Shown: positions 33,401 through 43,645, counted from the stretch's first letter. The stretch is 64,000 bases of DNA from Rouxiella silvae (GCF_002093625.1 NZ_MRWD01000013.1:1-64000), one strand, 5' to 3'. The notes: generated by a model not told the origin, from the letters alone. Made by a program: numbers and translations.

Positions 33401-33958
33401 ATGGATAAGCACCTGCAAAAACCTAAGATCCTGAAAGTAGAAACTGTAGCCCGCTCTCGTTTGTTTACTATCGAGACGGTTGATCTGACGTTCAGCAATG
33501 GCGTTGAGCGCGTGTATGAACGAATGCGTCCTTCAGATCGCGAAGCTGTGCTGATCGTGCCGATCATTGGCGACGATCTGCTGTTAATTCATGAATATGC
33601 GGTAGGCATCGAAAGCTATGAACTGGGGTTCCCAAAGGGGTTGATTGACCCAGGCGAAAGTGTGCTGGAGGCGGCCAATCGCGAGCTGATGGAGGAAGTG
33701 GGCTATGGTGCGCAGCATTTTGAAGTGTTGGCGAAGCTGACCATGGCGCCGTCCTATTTTTCCAGCCGCATGAACATCGTTATCGCTAAAAGTCTCTATC
33801 CCAAGAGTCTGGAAGGCGATGAGCCAGAGCCATTGCCTCAGACGCGTTGGCCGATTGCGCGCATGATGGAACTGCTTCAGCAGCCAGATTTCAACGAAGC
33901 CAGAAACGTCAGTGCCCTGTTTTTAGCGCGCGACTTTTTGAAGGGTCAGACTGTGTAA
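33401..33958 (+). CDS. nudE: ADP compounds hydrolase NudE
   Basis: Nudix hydrolase acting on ADP-ribose, NADH and diadenosine polyphosphates. The 185 residues contain a complete Nudix box: GLIDPGE, seven residues, then RELMEEVGY. The length equals that of E. coli NudE within one residue. It is a single-gene unit closed by a strong terminator and lies between igaA and mrcA as in E. coli. Confidence 0.95.
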   Translation: MDKHLQKPKILKVETVARSRLFTIETVDLTFSNGVERVYERMRPSDREAVLIVPIIGDDLLLIHEYAVGIESYELGFPKGLIDPGESVLEAANRELMEEVGYGAQHFEVLAKLTMAPSYFSSRMNIVIAKSLYPKSLEGDEPEPLPQTRWPIARMMELLQQPDFNEARNVSALFLARDFLKGQTV

Positions 33959-33991
33959 CCCCGAAAACGAAGCGGACAACAGAATTGAAAA

Positions 33992-34025
33992 AGCCGGACT
34001 GAAATCACTCAGTCCGGCTTTTTTT
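33992..34025 (+). terminator. Rho-independent terminator of nudE
   Basis: Perfect 11-bp stem AGCCGGACTGA / TCAGTCCGGCT followed by seven T residues. Confidence 0.95.
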
Positions 34026-34036
34026 ATCGGTATACC

Positions 34037-34070
34037 CACGCGGCCGCGTTATCCTTCTAACGGCCGCGTG
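34037..34070 (-). terminator. GC-rich hairpin at the mrcA 3' end
   Basis: CACGCGGCCG / CGGCCGCGTG, a perfect 10-bp stem, extended by TTA/TAA after a two-base bulge. It lies 7 bases beyond the mrcA stop, without a T tract on the minus strand. Confidence 0.5.
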
Positions 34071-34076
34071 ACGGCA

Positions 34077-36632
34077 TTAGAACAGCTCTTTAGACTGGCC
34101 GTTGTCCATGATGGTGGTGCCGACGTCGTGGACCGCATGTTCGGTCGGCTGGGTGCCATCAATAAAGTATTCAGGACGGCTATTGCCAGAACCATCGGCC
34201 AGTTTTCCGCTGCGTTTGTCGATGTTCACGGTGACAATGCCAGGAGGCGGGCTGAGCATCTGCTCGGGAACGCCTTCCAGAATAGTCTTCATGTAGTCAT
34301 CCCACGCTGGCTGAGCACTTTTCGCGCCGCCTTCATAACCAGATAGCTGGTCGTCTATTTCACCCGATGCTGTGGTGCGGCCTAAATCGCGACGATGATC
34401 GTCAAAACCGATATAAACCGAGGTCACCACGCCAGGACCGTAACCCGAGAACCAAGCGTCTTTCGAGCTGTTGGTGGTACCCGTTTTACCGCCGATGTCG
34501 TGACGCTTAAGGTCGCGTCCTGCACGCCACGCGGTGCCCATCCAGCCTGGTTCGCCAAAGATGTTGCTGTTTAGCGCATCGTGGATCAGGAACGAAAGCT
34601 GAGTGCTAATCACGTGCGGCGCGTACTCTTGCGCACTGTCGCTCTGCACTTGGGCTGGCGTTACCTGCTCAAGCACCGGTTGGGGAACGGTCGCATTTTT
34701 AGACTCGTCAGAGACGGCGACGTTTTCGACGTTATCGTCAGACAGCACGGCAGTTTTTTGCGAGTTGCCGTAAATCACCGGAATATCGCAGGTTTCACAG
34801 GCGATACGCGGTTTGGCTTCAAACACGGTGTTGCCTGATTGATCAACAATTTTTGCGATGAAATAAGGGTCTACCAGATAACCGCCGTTGGTCAGCGCGG
34901 CATAGCCACGCACCATCTGCATCGGTGTAAATGAAGCCGAGCCTAACGCCAGTGATTCTGAATGCACGATGTTTGCAGGTGGGAAGCCGAAGCGTTCCAA
35001 ATAATCCGCCGCATAATCTACGCCCATTGCGCGCATGGCGCGCACCATCACTACGTTTTTAGACTGACCCAGACCCTGACGTAAACGAATCGGGCCGTCG
35101 TAGGAAGCAGGGGAGTTCTTAGGACGCCATTCGGTGCCTGCACCGGCATCCCAACGGGTGATTGGCACGTCGTTGAGTATTGTCGCCAGCGTCAGCCCTT
35201 TGTCCAGAGCTGCGGTATACAGGAAGGGTTTGATATTCGAACCGACCTGACGCAGTGCCTGAGTAGCGCGGTTAAATTTGCTCTGATTGAAGTCAAAACC
35301 GCCGACCAGTGCTTCAACGGCACCGGTCACGTTGTTGAGTGAAACAATGGCCGAGTTGACGTCAGGAACCTGTCCCAGCCACCAGTCGTTGCCCACTTTG
35401 CGCACCCAGATTTGTTGACCTGCCTGAACCACATCGGCCACTTTTTTAGGGTTGGGTCCCTGGCTGGTGTCGGAACGGAAGGCGCGAGCCCACGACATTC
35501 CGCTGAACGGCAGGGTGATGCTGTCGCCGTTAGCCATCGTCGCTGTTGCCTGAGCGCCGTCAATCTGTGTGACGACAGCCGGGAACAACGGGCCGTAAAC
35601 AGGGAGCATTTTCAGTGAGTTAACAATTTTTTTCTGGTCCCAAGGCGTTTCACCGACTTTCCATAGCTGGTTCGACGGGCCACGGTAGCCGTGACGCATA
35701 TCGTAGGCCATCACGTTGTTACGCAGCGCGTCCTGTGCGGCCAGCTGGGTTTTACGCGTAATGGTGGTGTAAACCTTGTAGCCGTCGTTGTAGGCGTTAT
35801 CGCCGTAACGTTTAACCATCTCCTGACGCACCATCTCGGTAAGGTAAGGCGCTGAGAAGGCAATTTCTGGCGGATGATAGTTTGAAACCAGCGGCGCCTG
35901 ACGAGCCTCATCGTACTGCGCCTGAGTGATGTATTTCTCATCAAGCATACGCGACAGCACCACGTTGCGGCGTGACAGCGCGCGGTCGTGAGAATAAAGC
36001 GGGTTAAAGGTCGAAGGCGCCTTCGGCAAACCGGCGATCACCGCCATTTCGCTAAGGCTCAGCTGGTCGACATTTTTACCGAAATAGACCTGTGCGGCGG
36101 CACCGACGCCATAGGCGCGATAACCCAGATAAATCTTGTTGAGATAAAGCTCAAGGATCTCATCTTTGGTCATCATCTGTTCGATGCGGATAGCCAAAAA
36201 GGCTTCTTTGATTTTTCGCGTCAGCGTGCGTTCTGGGCTGAGGAAGAAGTTTCTGGCCAGCTGCTGAGTGATGGTACTTGCACCCTGAGTGGCACGGCCT
36301 GAAAGCAGGGCAACCGAAGCCGCACGGAAAATACCGACCGGATCGATACCGTGATGCTCATAAAAGCGGCTGTCTTCTGTCGCAATAAATGCGTGCACCA
36401 TCTCCGGTGGGATCTGGTTCAGCTTTAAAGGAATACGACGCTTTTCACCGTATTGGGCGACTAATTCGCCGTCGGCGCTGTAAACCTGCATAGGCGTTTG
36501 CAAGCGAACGTCTTTTAACGTCGCGACGTCCGGCAGCTGCGGTTCGATATATTTGTAAAGCCCATATACCGAGGCGGCTCCCAACACAATGCAACACACT
36601 ACAAGGATCAATAAATACTTTACGAACTTCAC
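34077..36632 (-). CDS. mrcA: penicillin-binding protein 1A
   Basis: Bifunctional murein synthase. A membrane anchor near the N-terminus is followed by a GT51 transglycosylase domain (ATEDSRFYEHHG with the catalytic Glu, and QGASTITQQLARN), an OB-like insert, and the transpeptidase domain with the SxxK serine in GSNIKPF, the SKN motif and KTGTTN. The GTG at 36632 is preferred because it gives 851 residues, beginning VKFVKYLL like E. coli PBP1a (850). An upstream ATG at 36656 would add eight residues (MSLNGKYQ) and has no better ribosome site. It is divergent from the hof cluster. Confidence 0.95.
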   Translation of the reverse strand: MKFVKYLLILVVCCIVLGAASVYGLYKYIEPQLPDVATLKDVRLQTPMQVYSADGELVAQYGEKRRIPLKLNQIPPEMVHAFIATEDSRFYEHHGIDPVGIFRAASVALLSGRATQGASTITQQLARNFFLSPERTLTRKIKEAFLAIRIEQMMTKDEILELYLNKIYLGYRAYGVGAAAQVYFGKNVDQLSLSEMAVIAGLPKAPSTFNPLYSHDRALSRRNVVLSRMLDEKYITQAQYDEARQAPLVSNYHPPEIAFSAPYLTEMVRQEMVKRYGDNAYNDGYKVYTTITRKTQLAAQDALRNNVMAYDMRHGYRGPSNQLWKVGETPWDQKKIVNSLKMLPVYGPLFPAVVTQIDGAQATATMANGDSITLPFSGMSWARAFRSDTSQGPNPKKVADVVQAGQQIWVRKVGNDWWLGQVPDVNSAIVSLNNVTGAVEALVGGFDFNQSKFNRATQALRQVGSNIKPFLYTAALDKGLTLATILNDVPITRWDAGAGTEWRPKNSPASYDGPIRLRQGLGQSKNVVMVRAMRAMGVDYAADYLERFGFPPANIVHSESLALGSASFTPMQMVRGYAALTNGGYLVDPYFIAKIVDQSGNTVFEAKPRIACETCDIPVIYGNSQKTAVLSDDNVENVAVSDESKNATVPQPVLEQVTPAQVQSDSAQEYAPHVISTQLSFLIHDALNSNIFGEPGWMGTAWRAGRDLKRHDIGGKTGTTNSSKDAWFSGYGPGVVTSVYIGFDDHRRDLGRTTASGEIDDQLSGYEGGAKSAQPAWDDYMKTILEGVPEQMLSPPPGIVTVNIDKRSGKLADGSGNSRPEYFIDGTQPTEHAVHDVGTTIMDNGQSKELF

Positions 36633-36788
36633 CTGATATTTCCCATTTAATGACATTTGGGCAGTTTATAAACAGCCGCGCGCGCAGTACGGTAGTCGAA
36701 GGCAGAGTATAAAAGCAAGCCTGCCACATAGATATACCCATCCAGAGTGGAGTGGGTTAACCCTTTAACAACACGGAGGTTGAATAAA

Positions 36789-37637
36789 ATGCGACACTTT
36801 GCATGGCAAGTGGGCCTGGATATTCAAAACGGTTACGCCAGAGCTATCGCCGTTCAGCGACGGCGTAACGGCTGGCAGCTGCGCCATTGGTGGCAGCAGC
36901 CATTGCCGCAGGAGGTCATGCGGCAGGGAATATTACATGAGACTGAGCAATTAATCGCCATATTATCACGCTGGCGAATCTGTTTACCCGTAACCATTTC
37001 CTTACGGATATGTCTCCCCGCACAGCGAATTATTCAGGTTCGCCTTCCCGCCCCAGATAATAGACTACGGGAGCCACACCGTAGTGCTTTCATTCGCACC
37101 AGTGCGGCGAAACAGCTGCCGCTGGCGGTGGAGTCGCTGGTAATGGATTATCGGGCAGACTTCTGCGACAGCCAGCAGCTGATTGTTACCGCTGCCCGTC
37201 AGGAGGAGCTGACCCACTGGCAGCACTGTTTGGCACAGGCCGGACTTTTTCCTCAGATCATTGAGTTAACGCCCTGCGCGTTGCAGTCTGGTGCCTGTGC
37301 TGCAGGAATTCCTGCCGATTCTTTATTAGTGCATCGTCTGAGTAAAGAGTGGCTTTGGGCCTCTCCCCACGGGCTACCTTTTCAGTTTGGCCTGCTGGAT
37401 GACGACGAAGTGCCGAATCCGGACGACTTACCCGAAGCGCTCGCCAAACAGTATCGGGCGGGTAAACTTTGCGACGGCAACGTCTATTACAGCAGCATTT
37501 TCGACGACCCTCCACCCAAAGGCGCGTTAGCTTGGTCACCTTTTGTCGCCTTTGCACAAATGTCACCTCCGCTGCCGTTGCAAACCTCCGCTTTTGCCCT
37601 CGCCGCCGGTTTGGCCGTTCGTCCGGCCGACCAATGA
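36789..37637 (+). CDS. hofM: PilM-like DNA utilization protein HofM
   Basis: Actin-like cytoplasmic component of a type IV pilus-related machine; in E. coli the hof genes are needed to use DNA as a nutrient. The 282 residues start with WQVGLDIQNGYARAIAV, the PilM-type phosphate-binding beginning. The start at ATG 36789 has GGAGG nine bases upstream; an earlier ATG at 36747 has none. It opens the cluster and overlaps hofN by four bases. Conservation in this family is low, so the name rests partly on position between mrcA and aroK. Confidence 0.88.
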   Translation: MRHFAWQVGLDIQNGYARAIAVQRRRNGWQLRHWWQQPLPQEVMRQGILHETEQLIAILSRWRICLPVTISLRICLPAQRIIQVRLPAPDNRLREPHRSAFIRTSAAKQLPLAVESLVMDYRADFCDSQQLIVTAARQEELTHWQHCLAQAGLFPQIIELTPCALQSGACAAGIPADSLLVHRLSKEWLWASPHGLPFQFGLLDDDEVPNPDDLPEALAKQYRAGKLCDGNVYYSSIFDDPPPKGALAWSPFVAFAQMSPPLPLQTSAFALAAGLAVRPADQ

Positions 37638-38179
37638 CGCTGCGTGTCAACCTGCTGGCATGGCGCGAGAGGCGGCTTGATAAACGTTATCGTTTTTGGC
37701 TCACCGTCATTCTTACTGCTGTGGCAGCAGAAATATTGCTGTTGCTGCTGTTGGGCGGCCGAGCCCAGTGGCAGATTCGCCAGCATGAAATCGATATCGG
37801 CAGATTAAGCGACTATCGTCTCGCGCTGAAAACTCGGCTAGAACAGATCAATGTGTTGAAAGCCGACTATCAGCAGGCTGCATCGTTGAACAGGCAAAGC
37901 GAGCAGCGATTTGAGCACAGCGTGCAGTATGTGCAGTTGCTGCAGCATTTAGCCAAGGCAGTGCCCACGGGCGCCTGGATAAAGCAGATGAGTCAAAGCG
38001 CGGCCGTGCTCAAGCTGGAGGGGAAAAGCCAGGACTACAACCAGATACTGACGCTCAGTAAAGCATTACAACTCGCCGCGGTCTTGCCCAAGGTCCAACT
38101 GCGCGAGGTGAAGCAGCTGGCTGACGAAAATCTCTATTTTTCACTCGATGCTGCACTGCACGTCGCAGAAAAGCCATAG
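37634..38179 (+). CDS. hofN: PilN-like DNA utilization protein HofN
   Basis: Inner-membrane assembly protein of 181 residues. A short N-terminal tail (MTLRVNLLAWRERRLDKRY) precedes one membrane segment at about 24-42, followed by a coiled-coil periplasmic region, the PilN plan. The start overlaps hofM (ATGA). It would pair with HofO in the periplasm. Confidence 0.87.
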   Translation: MTLRVNLLAWRERRLDKRYRFWLTVILTAVAAEILLLLLLGGRAQWQIRQHEIDIGRLSDYRLALKTRLEQINVLKADYQQAASLNRQSEQRFEHSVQYVQLLQHLAKAVPTGAWIKQMSQSAAVLKLEGKSQDYNQILTLSKALQLAAVLPKVQLREVKQLADENLYFSLDAALHVAEKP

Positions 38180-38192
38180 GGGACGGATCATC

Positions 38193-39077
38193 ATGCGAAC
38201 GGAATTTCGCCAACACCTAATGCAACTTTTGCAGCGTCCGGATTGGCACATTGCGCTGGGCGTAGCAACGGCGCTGCTTCTTTTTATATCTGCGGGCTAC
38301 CAGTTTGCGCTGACCGGCCTGCTGCAGTTGGCCGATGCACGACAGGAACAGGTTCAACAGCAACGGCAGATGATCGCAGTGCAGCAGCGCACGTTATTAC
38401 GCCTACCCTCACGCGCTGCACTGCAAGCTGAACGGCTTAAAATCGTTCAAATCGACTCGGCAACGCAGCCGCTGCCGCAGCGTATTCTTGCGCCACTCAA
38501 CGCGGCGGGTGGCAGGCTGCTGCATTGGCTACCGGCAACACAAGAGGCCTCATCGGTGAAGGAGCTGCGCCAGCGCGGAACTTTTATCCTGCAAATGCGC
38601 TATGCCGAACTGCTGCAATTCTTGCAGCAGTTACTCGGCCACACCCTCACACCCGTGGTGATTGAACAGTTGCGCATGACACAAAGTGTGACGAGTAAAC
38701 CGCAGGGCGCTTCGCCGTTGCTTGACGTGACGCTACTGCTGGCGGACTACCGCGGGCAGATAGCGCAGGCGTGGGCGGCCACGATTTTTTCTACTGCCTC
38801 CGGCCGGGACCCTTTCTCTCGCCAACAGCTCAGCGCCTGCCAGCAGGAGAACCGCTGGCAGGATTTGGCGCAGCTCAAAGGGACTTTGGGGGAGTCAAAC
38901 AATTACACCGGATGGTTAATGCTTTCTGCGGGAACATGGTTTAAAGCCGTGCCGGGACAAACATTGGCGGACGGAAAATGGCGTATTGACGCGGTGACCC
39001 GCAAACAGGTGCTTATCAGCCTCGACGACCCGCAATGTGGGTTGCAGCGGCACACATTTACTCTGGCGGAGTCTTGA
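38193..39077 (+). CDS. hofO: HofO-like protein fused to a HofP-like domain
   Basis: One reading frame of 294 residues covers what E. coli splits into HofO (146) and HofP (134). The first part has a membrane segment at about 20-38 and a PilO-like periplasmic coiled coil. From about residue 200 a PilP-type signature appears, SGRDPFSRQQLSACQQENRW, and the tail GTWFKAVPGQTLADGKW resembles HofP (DUF2531). There is no stop or new start between the parts. ATG 38193 has GGGGA upstream. It lies between hofN and hofQ, exactly where hofO and hofP are expected. The fusion reading is an inference. Confidence 0.8.
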   Translation: MRTEFRQHLMQLLQRPDWHIALGVATALLLFISAGYQFALTGLLQLADARQEQVQQQRQMIAVQQRTLLRLPSRAALQAERLKIVQIDSATQPLPQRILAPLNAAGGRLLHWLPATQEASSVKELRQRGTFILQMRYAELLQFLQQLLGHTLTPVVIEQLRMTQSVTSKPQGASPLLDVTLLLADYRGQIAQAWAATIFSTASGRDPFSRQQLSACQQENRWQDLAQLKGTLGESNNYTGWLMLSAGTWFKAVPGQTLADGKWRIDAVTRKQVLISLDDPQCGLQRHTFTLAES

Positions 39078-39107
39078 AGCGCTCAATCCGTCATGCAAGG
39101 TAATTCT

Positions 39108-40433
39108 ATGAACATCAATGAAAAGAATAACAATATTGGGCAAGCATTATGGCTTGTCAGCCTGATGCTGGCAGGAACGGGCATTGCCTATGCTCGCGCC
39201 GTAGAGCTGCCCAAGTCAGTGAAGGTTGCGGATAAAAAGCCTCAGTTGCCCATAAATCTTGAATTTTTCGATGCACCGATAAACGTGATCTTGCAGGCGC
39301 TGGCCGACCATCAACAGGTGAATTTAATTATTGGGCAGGGTGTTGAGGGCAGGTTGAGCCTACGATTAAAGGCGATTCCCTGGCAGCAGGCGATGGACGT
39401 GGTGATGCGTATGGGCAAGCTGACCAGCCAGCGACAGGGTAACGTGTTGATGATCTTTCCCGAAGCGGAACTGCATCAGCAGCGGCAAAAAAAAGTAGAG
39501 TTGGCGGAACGCCAAAAGATGGCGCGTCCCCTGGTAAGCACAACGTTGGCGCTAAAGCACGCCGACGTTACGGCAGTGGCCGCGCAGTTAAATGCTCAAA
39601 AGGGCACGCTTCTCTCACTGCGGGCGGTCGTCAGCGCCGATGTGCGCACCAATCAACTGTTGATCCGTGATGCGCTGACGGAGCTGAAGAATGCGCGGGC
39701 TTGGGTCGAAGCGATGGACTTGCCTATTCAGCAGGTACAGCTCGCGGCGCACATTGTGACGATGAACAGCGACAGTCTGCGCGAGCTGGGCGTGCGTTGG
39801 GGGATAAATCGTCCGTCAGAGGCGGTGAAATCGTCGCTGGTGGGGGACGTGAGCATTGGGCAGGCGGTAGAAAACCCGATTCTCAGCGCCGGTTTTACGC
39901 TGGCACGCATCGGGGAAAGGTTGCTGACGCTTGAACTGAGCGCTTTGGAGCAGCTGGACCAGGTTGAAATCATCGCCAGCCCGCGCCTGATGACCGCTAA
40001 CATGCAAACCGCGAGCATCAAGCAGGGCACTGAAATACCGTATCAGGTATCGAGCGGGGCCAGCGGCAGTACGTCTATCGAATTCAAGGAGGCGGTGCTG
40101 GGCATGGAGGTCACGCCCAAGATTTTACCCAATGGCGCTATCACTCTGGCGCTGCAAATTAGCCAGAACATGCCAGGGCGTAAAATAAAGCAGGCTGAGG
40201 GGGAGGCGCTGTCGATTGATAAGCAGGAAATTAAAACACAAGTCACGGTGAAAGACGGTGAGACATTGGTATTGGGCGGTATTTTTCAGCAACAGGGTAT
40301 AAACACAGAGAATAAAGTGCCAGGTTTAGGCAATATTCCCTTGATAGGTGGACTGTTTAAACAACAATCTATGCATGACCAACGTCGCGAATTAGTGATT
40401 TTTATCACCCCAACGTTAATCAACAGCCAATAA
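39108..40433 (+). CDS. hofQ: secretin-like DNA uptake porin HofQ
   Basis: Outer-membrane secretin of the PilQ/HofQ family, 441 residues, proposed to pass DNA across the outer membrane. A signal peptide ends near GIAYARA. An AMIN-free N-terminal region follows, with N0 (NLEFFDAPINVILQALADHQQVNLIIG) and N1 domains. The secretin core ends with VKDGETLVLGGIF and VPGLGNIPLIGGLF, then RRELVIFITPTLI. ATG 39108 has AAGG seven bases upstream; ATG 39093 is possible but poorer. Confidence 0.92.
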   Translation: MNINEKNNNIGQALWLVSLMLAGTGIAYARAVELPKSVKVADKKPQLPINLEFFDAPINVILQALADHQQVNLIIGQGVEGRLSLRLKAIPWQQAMDVVMRMGKLTSQRQGNVLMIFPEAELHQQRQKKVELAERQKMARPLVSTTLALKHADVTAVAAQLNAQKGTLLSLRAVVSADVRTNQLLIRDALTELKNARAWVEAMDLPIQQVQLAAHIVTMNSDSLRELGVRWGINRPSEAVKSSLVGDVSIGQAVENPILSAGFTLARIGERLLTLELSALEQLDQVEIIASPRLMTANMQTASIKQGTEIPYQVSSGASGSTSIEFKEAVLGMEVTPKILPNGAITLALQISQNMPGRKIKQAEGEALSIDKQEIKTQVTVKDGETLVLGGIFQQQGINTENKVPGLGNIPLIGGLFKQQSMHDQRRELVIFITPTLINSQ

Positions 40434-40796
40434 GCAGCAAAAGTTTGGGTATACTGTCTGACTGAAACCACACAATAACGTTGAGCTTATGCAACTTTTT
40501 GTGTCTTGAAAGGCTTCTGAGTTTGACGCTGCGGCAGATTTAGCTTACAAGGGTTACCGAATTGAGCACCGAGATTTTTTTAATGCCAGCGCGCCGATAA
40601 AAACGTATGGTTTCCCTCCTGCGGAGCGCTAAGTAGTTACATGTAGTTTATTCGGTTGCCAAACTACCAGGAGTGTTGAGATAATTTTTATCTGATCTCG
40701 CACTATCGCTCATGAGGTTTCAGTTTAGGTCCCGCCGCTGATTTGATTGGCGGGGCGGGTTATCATCAACGAATTGTCTTAGTAATACCGAAAAAC
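40434..40796. other. 363-base leader region between hofQ and aroK
   Basis: No gene was recognised. It holds a GC-rich hairpin (CCCGCC / GGCGGG, 40731-40754) and a weaker AGATAA / TTATCT stem near 40679. The region must carry the aroK operon promoter; long leaders are also known before E. coli aroK. Confidence 0.5.
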
Positions 40797-41318
40797 ATGG
40801 CAGAGAAACGCAATATCTTTCTGGTTGGGCCTATGGGTGCCGGCAAAAGCACTATTGGTCGACAGTTAGCTCAACAACTCAATATGGAGTTTTTTGACTC
40901 CGATCACGAAATTGAGCGACGTACCGGAGCTGATGTGGGCTGGGTATTTGATTTGGAAGGTGAGGAAGGATTCCGCGACCGCGAAGAGAAAGTGATCAAC
41001 GAGCTCACCGAAAAACAAGGCATCGTTCTGGCAACTGGTGGCGGATCCGTGAAATCACGTGAAACGCGTAACCGCTTGTCAGCCCGCGGCGTCGTCGTAT
41101 ATTTAGAAACTACAATTGAAAAACAGCTGGCACGTACTCAACGTGACAAGAAACGTCCTTTGTTGCAGGTGAGTTCTCCGCCACGTGAAGTGCTTGAAGC
41201 ACTTGCGGCAGAGCGCAACCCGCTGTACGAAGAGATAGCGGACGTAACAATCCGTACTGACGACCAAAGCGCCAAAGTTGTTGCTAATCAAATCATTAAC
41301 ATGATTGAAAGCAATTAA
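40797..41318 (+). CDS. aroK: shikimate kinase I
   Basis: Phosphorylates shikimate at the 3-hydroxyl in aromatic amino acid synthesis. The 173 residues equal E. coli AroK. The P-loop GPMGAGKST spans 11-19, the shikimate-binding Asp and Arg lie in [13 protein letters not shown], and the lid follows at [14 protein letters not shown] 40797 (MAEKRN) is the conserved start; an upstream in-frame reading adds 18 unrelated residues. It heads the aroK-aroB-damX-dam-rpe-gph-trpS run. Confidence 0.97.
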   Translation: MAEKRNIFLVGPMGAGKSTIGRQLAQQLNMEFFDSDHEIERRTGADVGWVFDLEGEEGFRDREEKVINELTEKQGIVLATGGGSVKSRETRNRLSARGVVVYLETTIEKQLARTQRDKKRPLLQVSSPPREVLEALAAERNPLYEEIADVTIRTDDQSAKVVANQIINMIESN

Positions 41319-41374
41319 TTCTGGTATTCCACCACAGCCTGAGGGTGTAAGTTAAGAAGGTCATTGAGCACGAC

Positions 41375-42463
41375 ATGGAGAGGATTACTGTAACGTTAGG
41401 GGAACGTAGTTATCCCATTACGATTGCCGCCGGATTGTTTAACGATCCGGCTTCTTTTATGCCTGTAAAGGCGGGTGATCAAGTCATGCTGGTTACAAAC
41501 CAGACATTGGCACCTCTCTATCTGAACAAAGTTCGTTCAGTGCTGGAGCAGGCAGGCGTTCGTGTTGATCAGGTGATTCTGCCTGATGGCGAACAGTACA
41601 AATCCCTGTCTGTTCTTAATGAAGTTTTTTCGGCGCTGCTGGAAAAACCTCATGGTCGTGATACCACACTCATCGCGCTTGGCGGCGGTGTTGTGGGTGA
41701 TTTGACCGGCTTTGCTGCGGCCAGCTATCAACGTGGTGTGCGCTTTATACAAGTGCCTACTACGCTGCTTTCTCAGGTTGATTCTTCCGTTGGGGGCAAA
41801 ACTGCCGTCAACCATCCGCTAGGCAAGAACATGATTGGGGCATTTTATCAACCTGCCTCGGTCGTGGTCGATGTCGACTGCCTGCGTACTCTGCCAGCGC
41901 GTGAACTTTCATCTGGTCTGGCAGAGGTTATCAAATACGGCATTATTCTAGATGCCGATTTCTTCGTTTGGCTCGAGAACAACATTGATGCACTGTTAGC
42001 GCTGGATATCACCGCGCTTTCTTACTGCATTCGTCGTTGCTGCGAGCTAAAAGCCGAGGTTGTGGCCGCCGATGAGCATGAACACGGCATGCGTGCCTTG
42101 CTCAATTTGGGCCACACCTACGGTCATGCTATTGAAGCTGCAATGGGCTATGGCAACTGGCTGCACGGTGAAGCCATTGCGGCCGGCATGGTTATGGCCT
42201 GTTATACCGCGCATCGTCTTGGTCAGTTCAGCCTGCAGGACATCGAGCGCGTCAAGTCTTTGCTGGTGCGGGCAGGCTTGCCTGTTAGCGGCCCGCAGGA
42301 GATGACTGCCGAGTCTTATCTGCCGCACATGATGCGCGATAAAAAAGTATTGGCCGGTGAGTTGCGCCTGGTTCTGCCAACGGCAGTGGGGCAATCTGAA
42401 GTGCGCAAAGGCGTACCTCATGACATGGTGTTGGCCTCGATTGAAGATTGCCGGGTGCCTTGA
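41375..42463 (+). CDS. aroB: 3-dehydroquinate synthase
   Basis: NAD-dependent enzyme that closes the ring of DAHP to form 3-dehydroquinate, second step of the shikimate pathway. The 362 residues equal E. coli AroB. Typical motifs are [19 protein letters not shown] (NAD binding), [20 protein letters not shown] and the zinc histidines in HGEAIAAGM and [10 protein letters not shown]. It follows aroK after 56 bases with a weak ribosome site. Confidence 0.98.
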   Translation: MERITVTLGERSYPITIAAGLFNDPASFMPVKAGDQVMLVTNQTLAPLYLNKVRSVLEQAGVRVDQVILPDGEQYKSLSVLNEVFSALLEKPHGRDTTLIALGGGVVGDLTGFAAASYQRGVRFIQVPTTLLSQVDSSVGGKTAVNHPLGKNMIGAFYQPASVVVDVDCLRTLPARELSSGLAEVIKYGIILDADFFVWLENNIDALLALDITALSYCIRRCCELKAEVVAADEHEHGMRALLNLGHTYGHAIEAAMGYGNWLHGEAIAAGMVMACYTAHRLGQFSLQDIERVKSLLVRAGLPVSGPQEMTAESYLPHMMRDKKVLAGELRLVLPTAVGQSEVRKGVPHDMVLASIEDCRVP

Positions 42464-42489
42464 AATTCAGACGGGTTGGAGGATTTTAG

Positions 42490-43566
42490 ATGGACGATTT
42501 AACACCGGAAGACGATCTTAAGCCAGATACCAGCGACCGCCGCCCACAGCGCTCGCGTAAACCGTCTTCGCCTGCACCAAAGCTTGCGGTATCCCGTCAG
42601 TATTTAATGATTGGTATTGGCATTATTGTGCTGCTGCTGTTGATTCTGGGGATCGGCTCTGCGCTGAAATCTCCGGCACAAAATAACGCTGCTGCACCTT
42701 CTAACGGACCGAAAGATATTAATCTTTCTGGTTCGAGCAGTGATGCGTCAACTGCGGGCGGTACGACCGCCGCGCCGGTCCAGGCTTCTAATGCTCAGGC
42801 CTCTGCGTCTGGCGGCCAGACTGATGCCAATGCATCATCGCAGCCGAAAAGCATCGGTCTTCCTCCTATTTCTTCTACCCCGACGCAGGCTCAGCCTCAG
42901 GCCGATAATGGTCAGAAAGAGCGCGTAGACCTGCCAGGTGATATTAACGATGCGCTTTCTCAGCAGCAGGGGCAGGTTAACGCCGCCGCTCAGGACGGCA
43001 TCAATGCGGGTAATCAGTCTCTAACCTCGTTACCGACGGCACCGGCTACTATCAACAGCAGCCTTAAAGGCCGCGCACAGGCTACCGTGACGCCGCGTCC
43101 TGCACACCGCGCGACGGAAAAAACCACCGCCGTTGAACACCGCAGCGAACGTCGTATCGAACATGCTACGCCAGCCAAAAAACCGGTAACCAAGGCCGCA
43201 GAGCCTGTGCGTAAGCCTGAAGTAAAAAGAGAAGCAGAGCATCATGCTGCTGCTCCCGCAAGAACGAGCGTCGAGTCGGGTAGCGCTACCGCGCTTAAGT
43301 CTGCACCAGGTAGTCATTTTACCCTGCAGCTTAGCGGTGCGTCGCAGGCCAACTCTTTGAATACTTTTGCTCGTCAGCAGGGTCTTAAAAACTACACCGT
43401 CTATCAGACCGCACGCGATGGCAAACCCTGGTTTGTATTAGTCAGCGGTAACTATGCGTCTTCTGCCGAAGCAAAACGCGCGATAGCCAGTTTACCTGCC
43501 GACGTTCAAGCGAAAAAACCGTGGGTTAAACCTGTACATCAAGTACAGCAAGACCTTAAAAAATGA
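42490..43566 (+). CDS. damX: cell division protein DamX
   Basis: Inner-membrane protein recruited to the division septum by its C-terminal SPOR domain, which binds denuded peptidoglycan. The 358 residues consist of an acidic cytoplasmic start, one membrane segment (about 39-58), a long low-complexity Ala/Gln/Ser/Pro linker, and a SPOR domain over about the last 80 residues (HFTLQLSGASQ to WVKPVHQVQ). GGAGG lies upstream of the ATG. Confidence 0.95.
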   Translation: MDDLTPEDDLKPDTSDRRPQRSRKPSSPAPKLAVSRQYLMIGIGIIVLLLLILGIGSALKSPAQNNAAAPSNGPKDINLSGSSSDASTAGGTTAAPVQASNAQASASGGQTDANASSQPKSIGLPPISSTPTQAQPQADNGQKERVDLPGDINDALSQQQGQVNAAAQDGINAGNQSLTSLPTAPATINSSLKGRAQATVTPRPAHRATEKTTAVEHRSERRIEHATPAKKPVTKAAEPVRKPEVKREAEHHAAAPARTSVESGSATALKSAPGSHFTLQLSGASQANSLNTFARQQGLKNYTVYQTARDGKPWFVLVSGNYASSAEAKRAIASLPADVQAKKPWVKPVHQVQQDLKK

Positions 43567-43645
43567 ATCTGATCTGTACGCGATGTGCTGTCTAAAACAG
43601 GGTACAATCCGCGGCTGTGAATTGTATAAGTAGCTAACTGACGGC

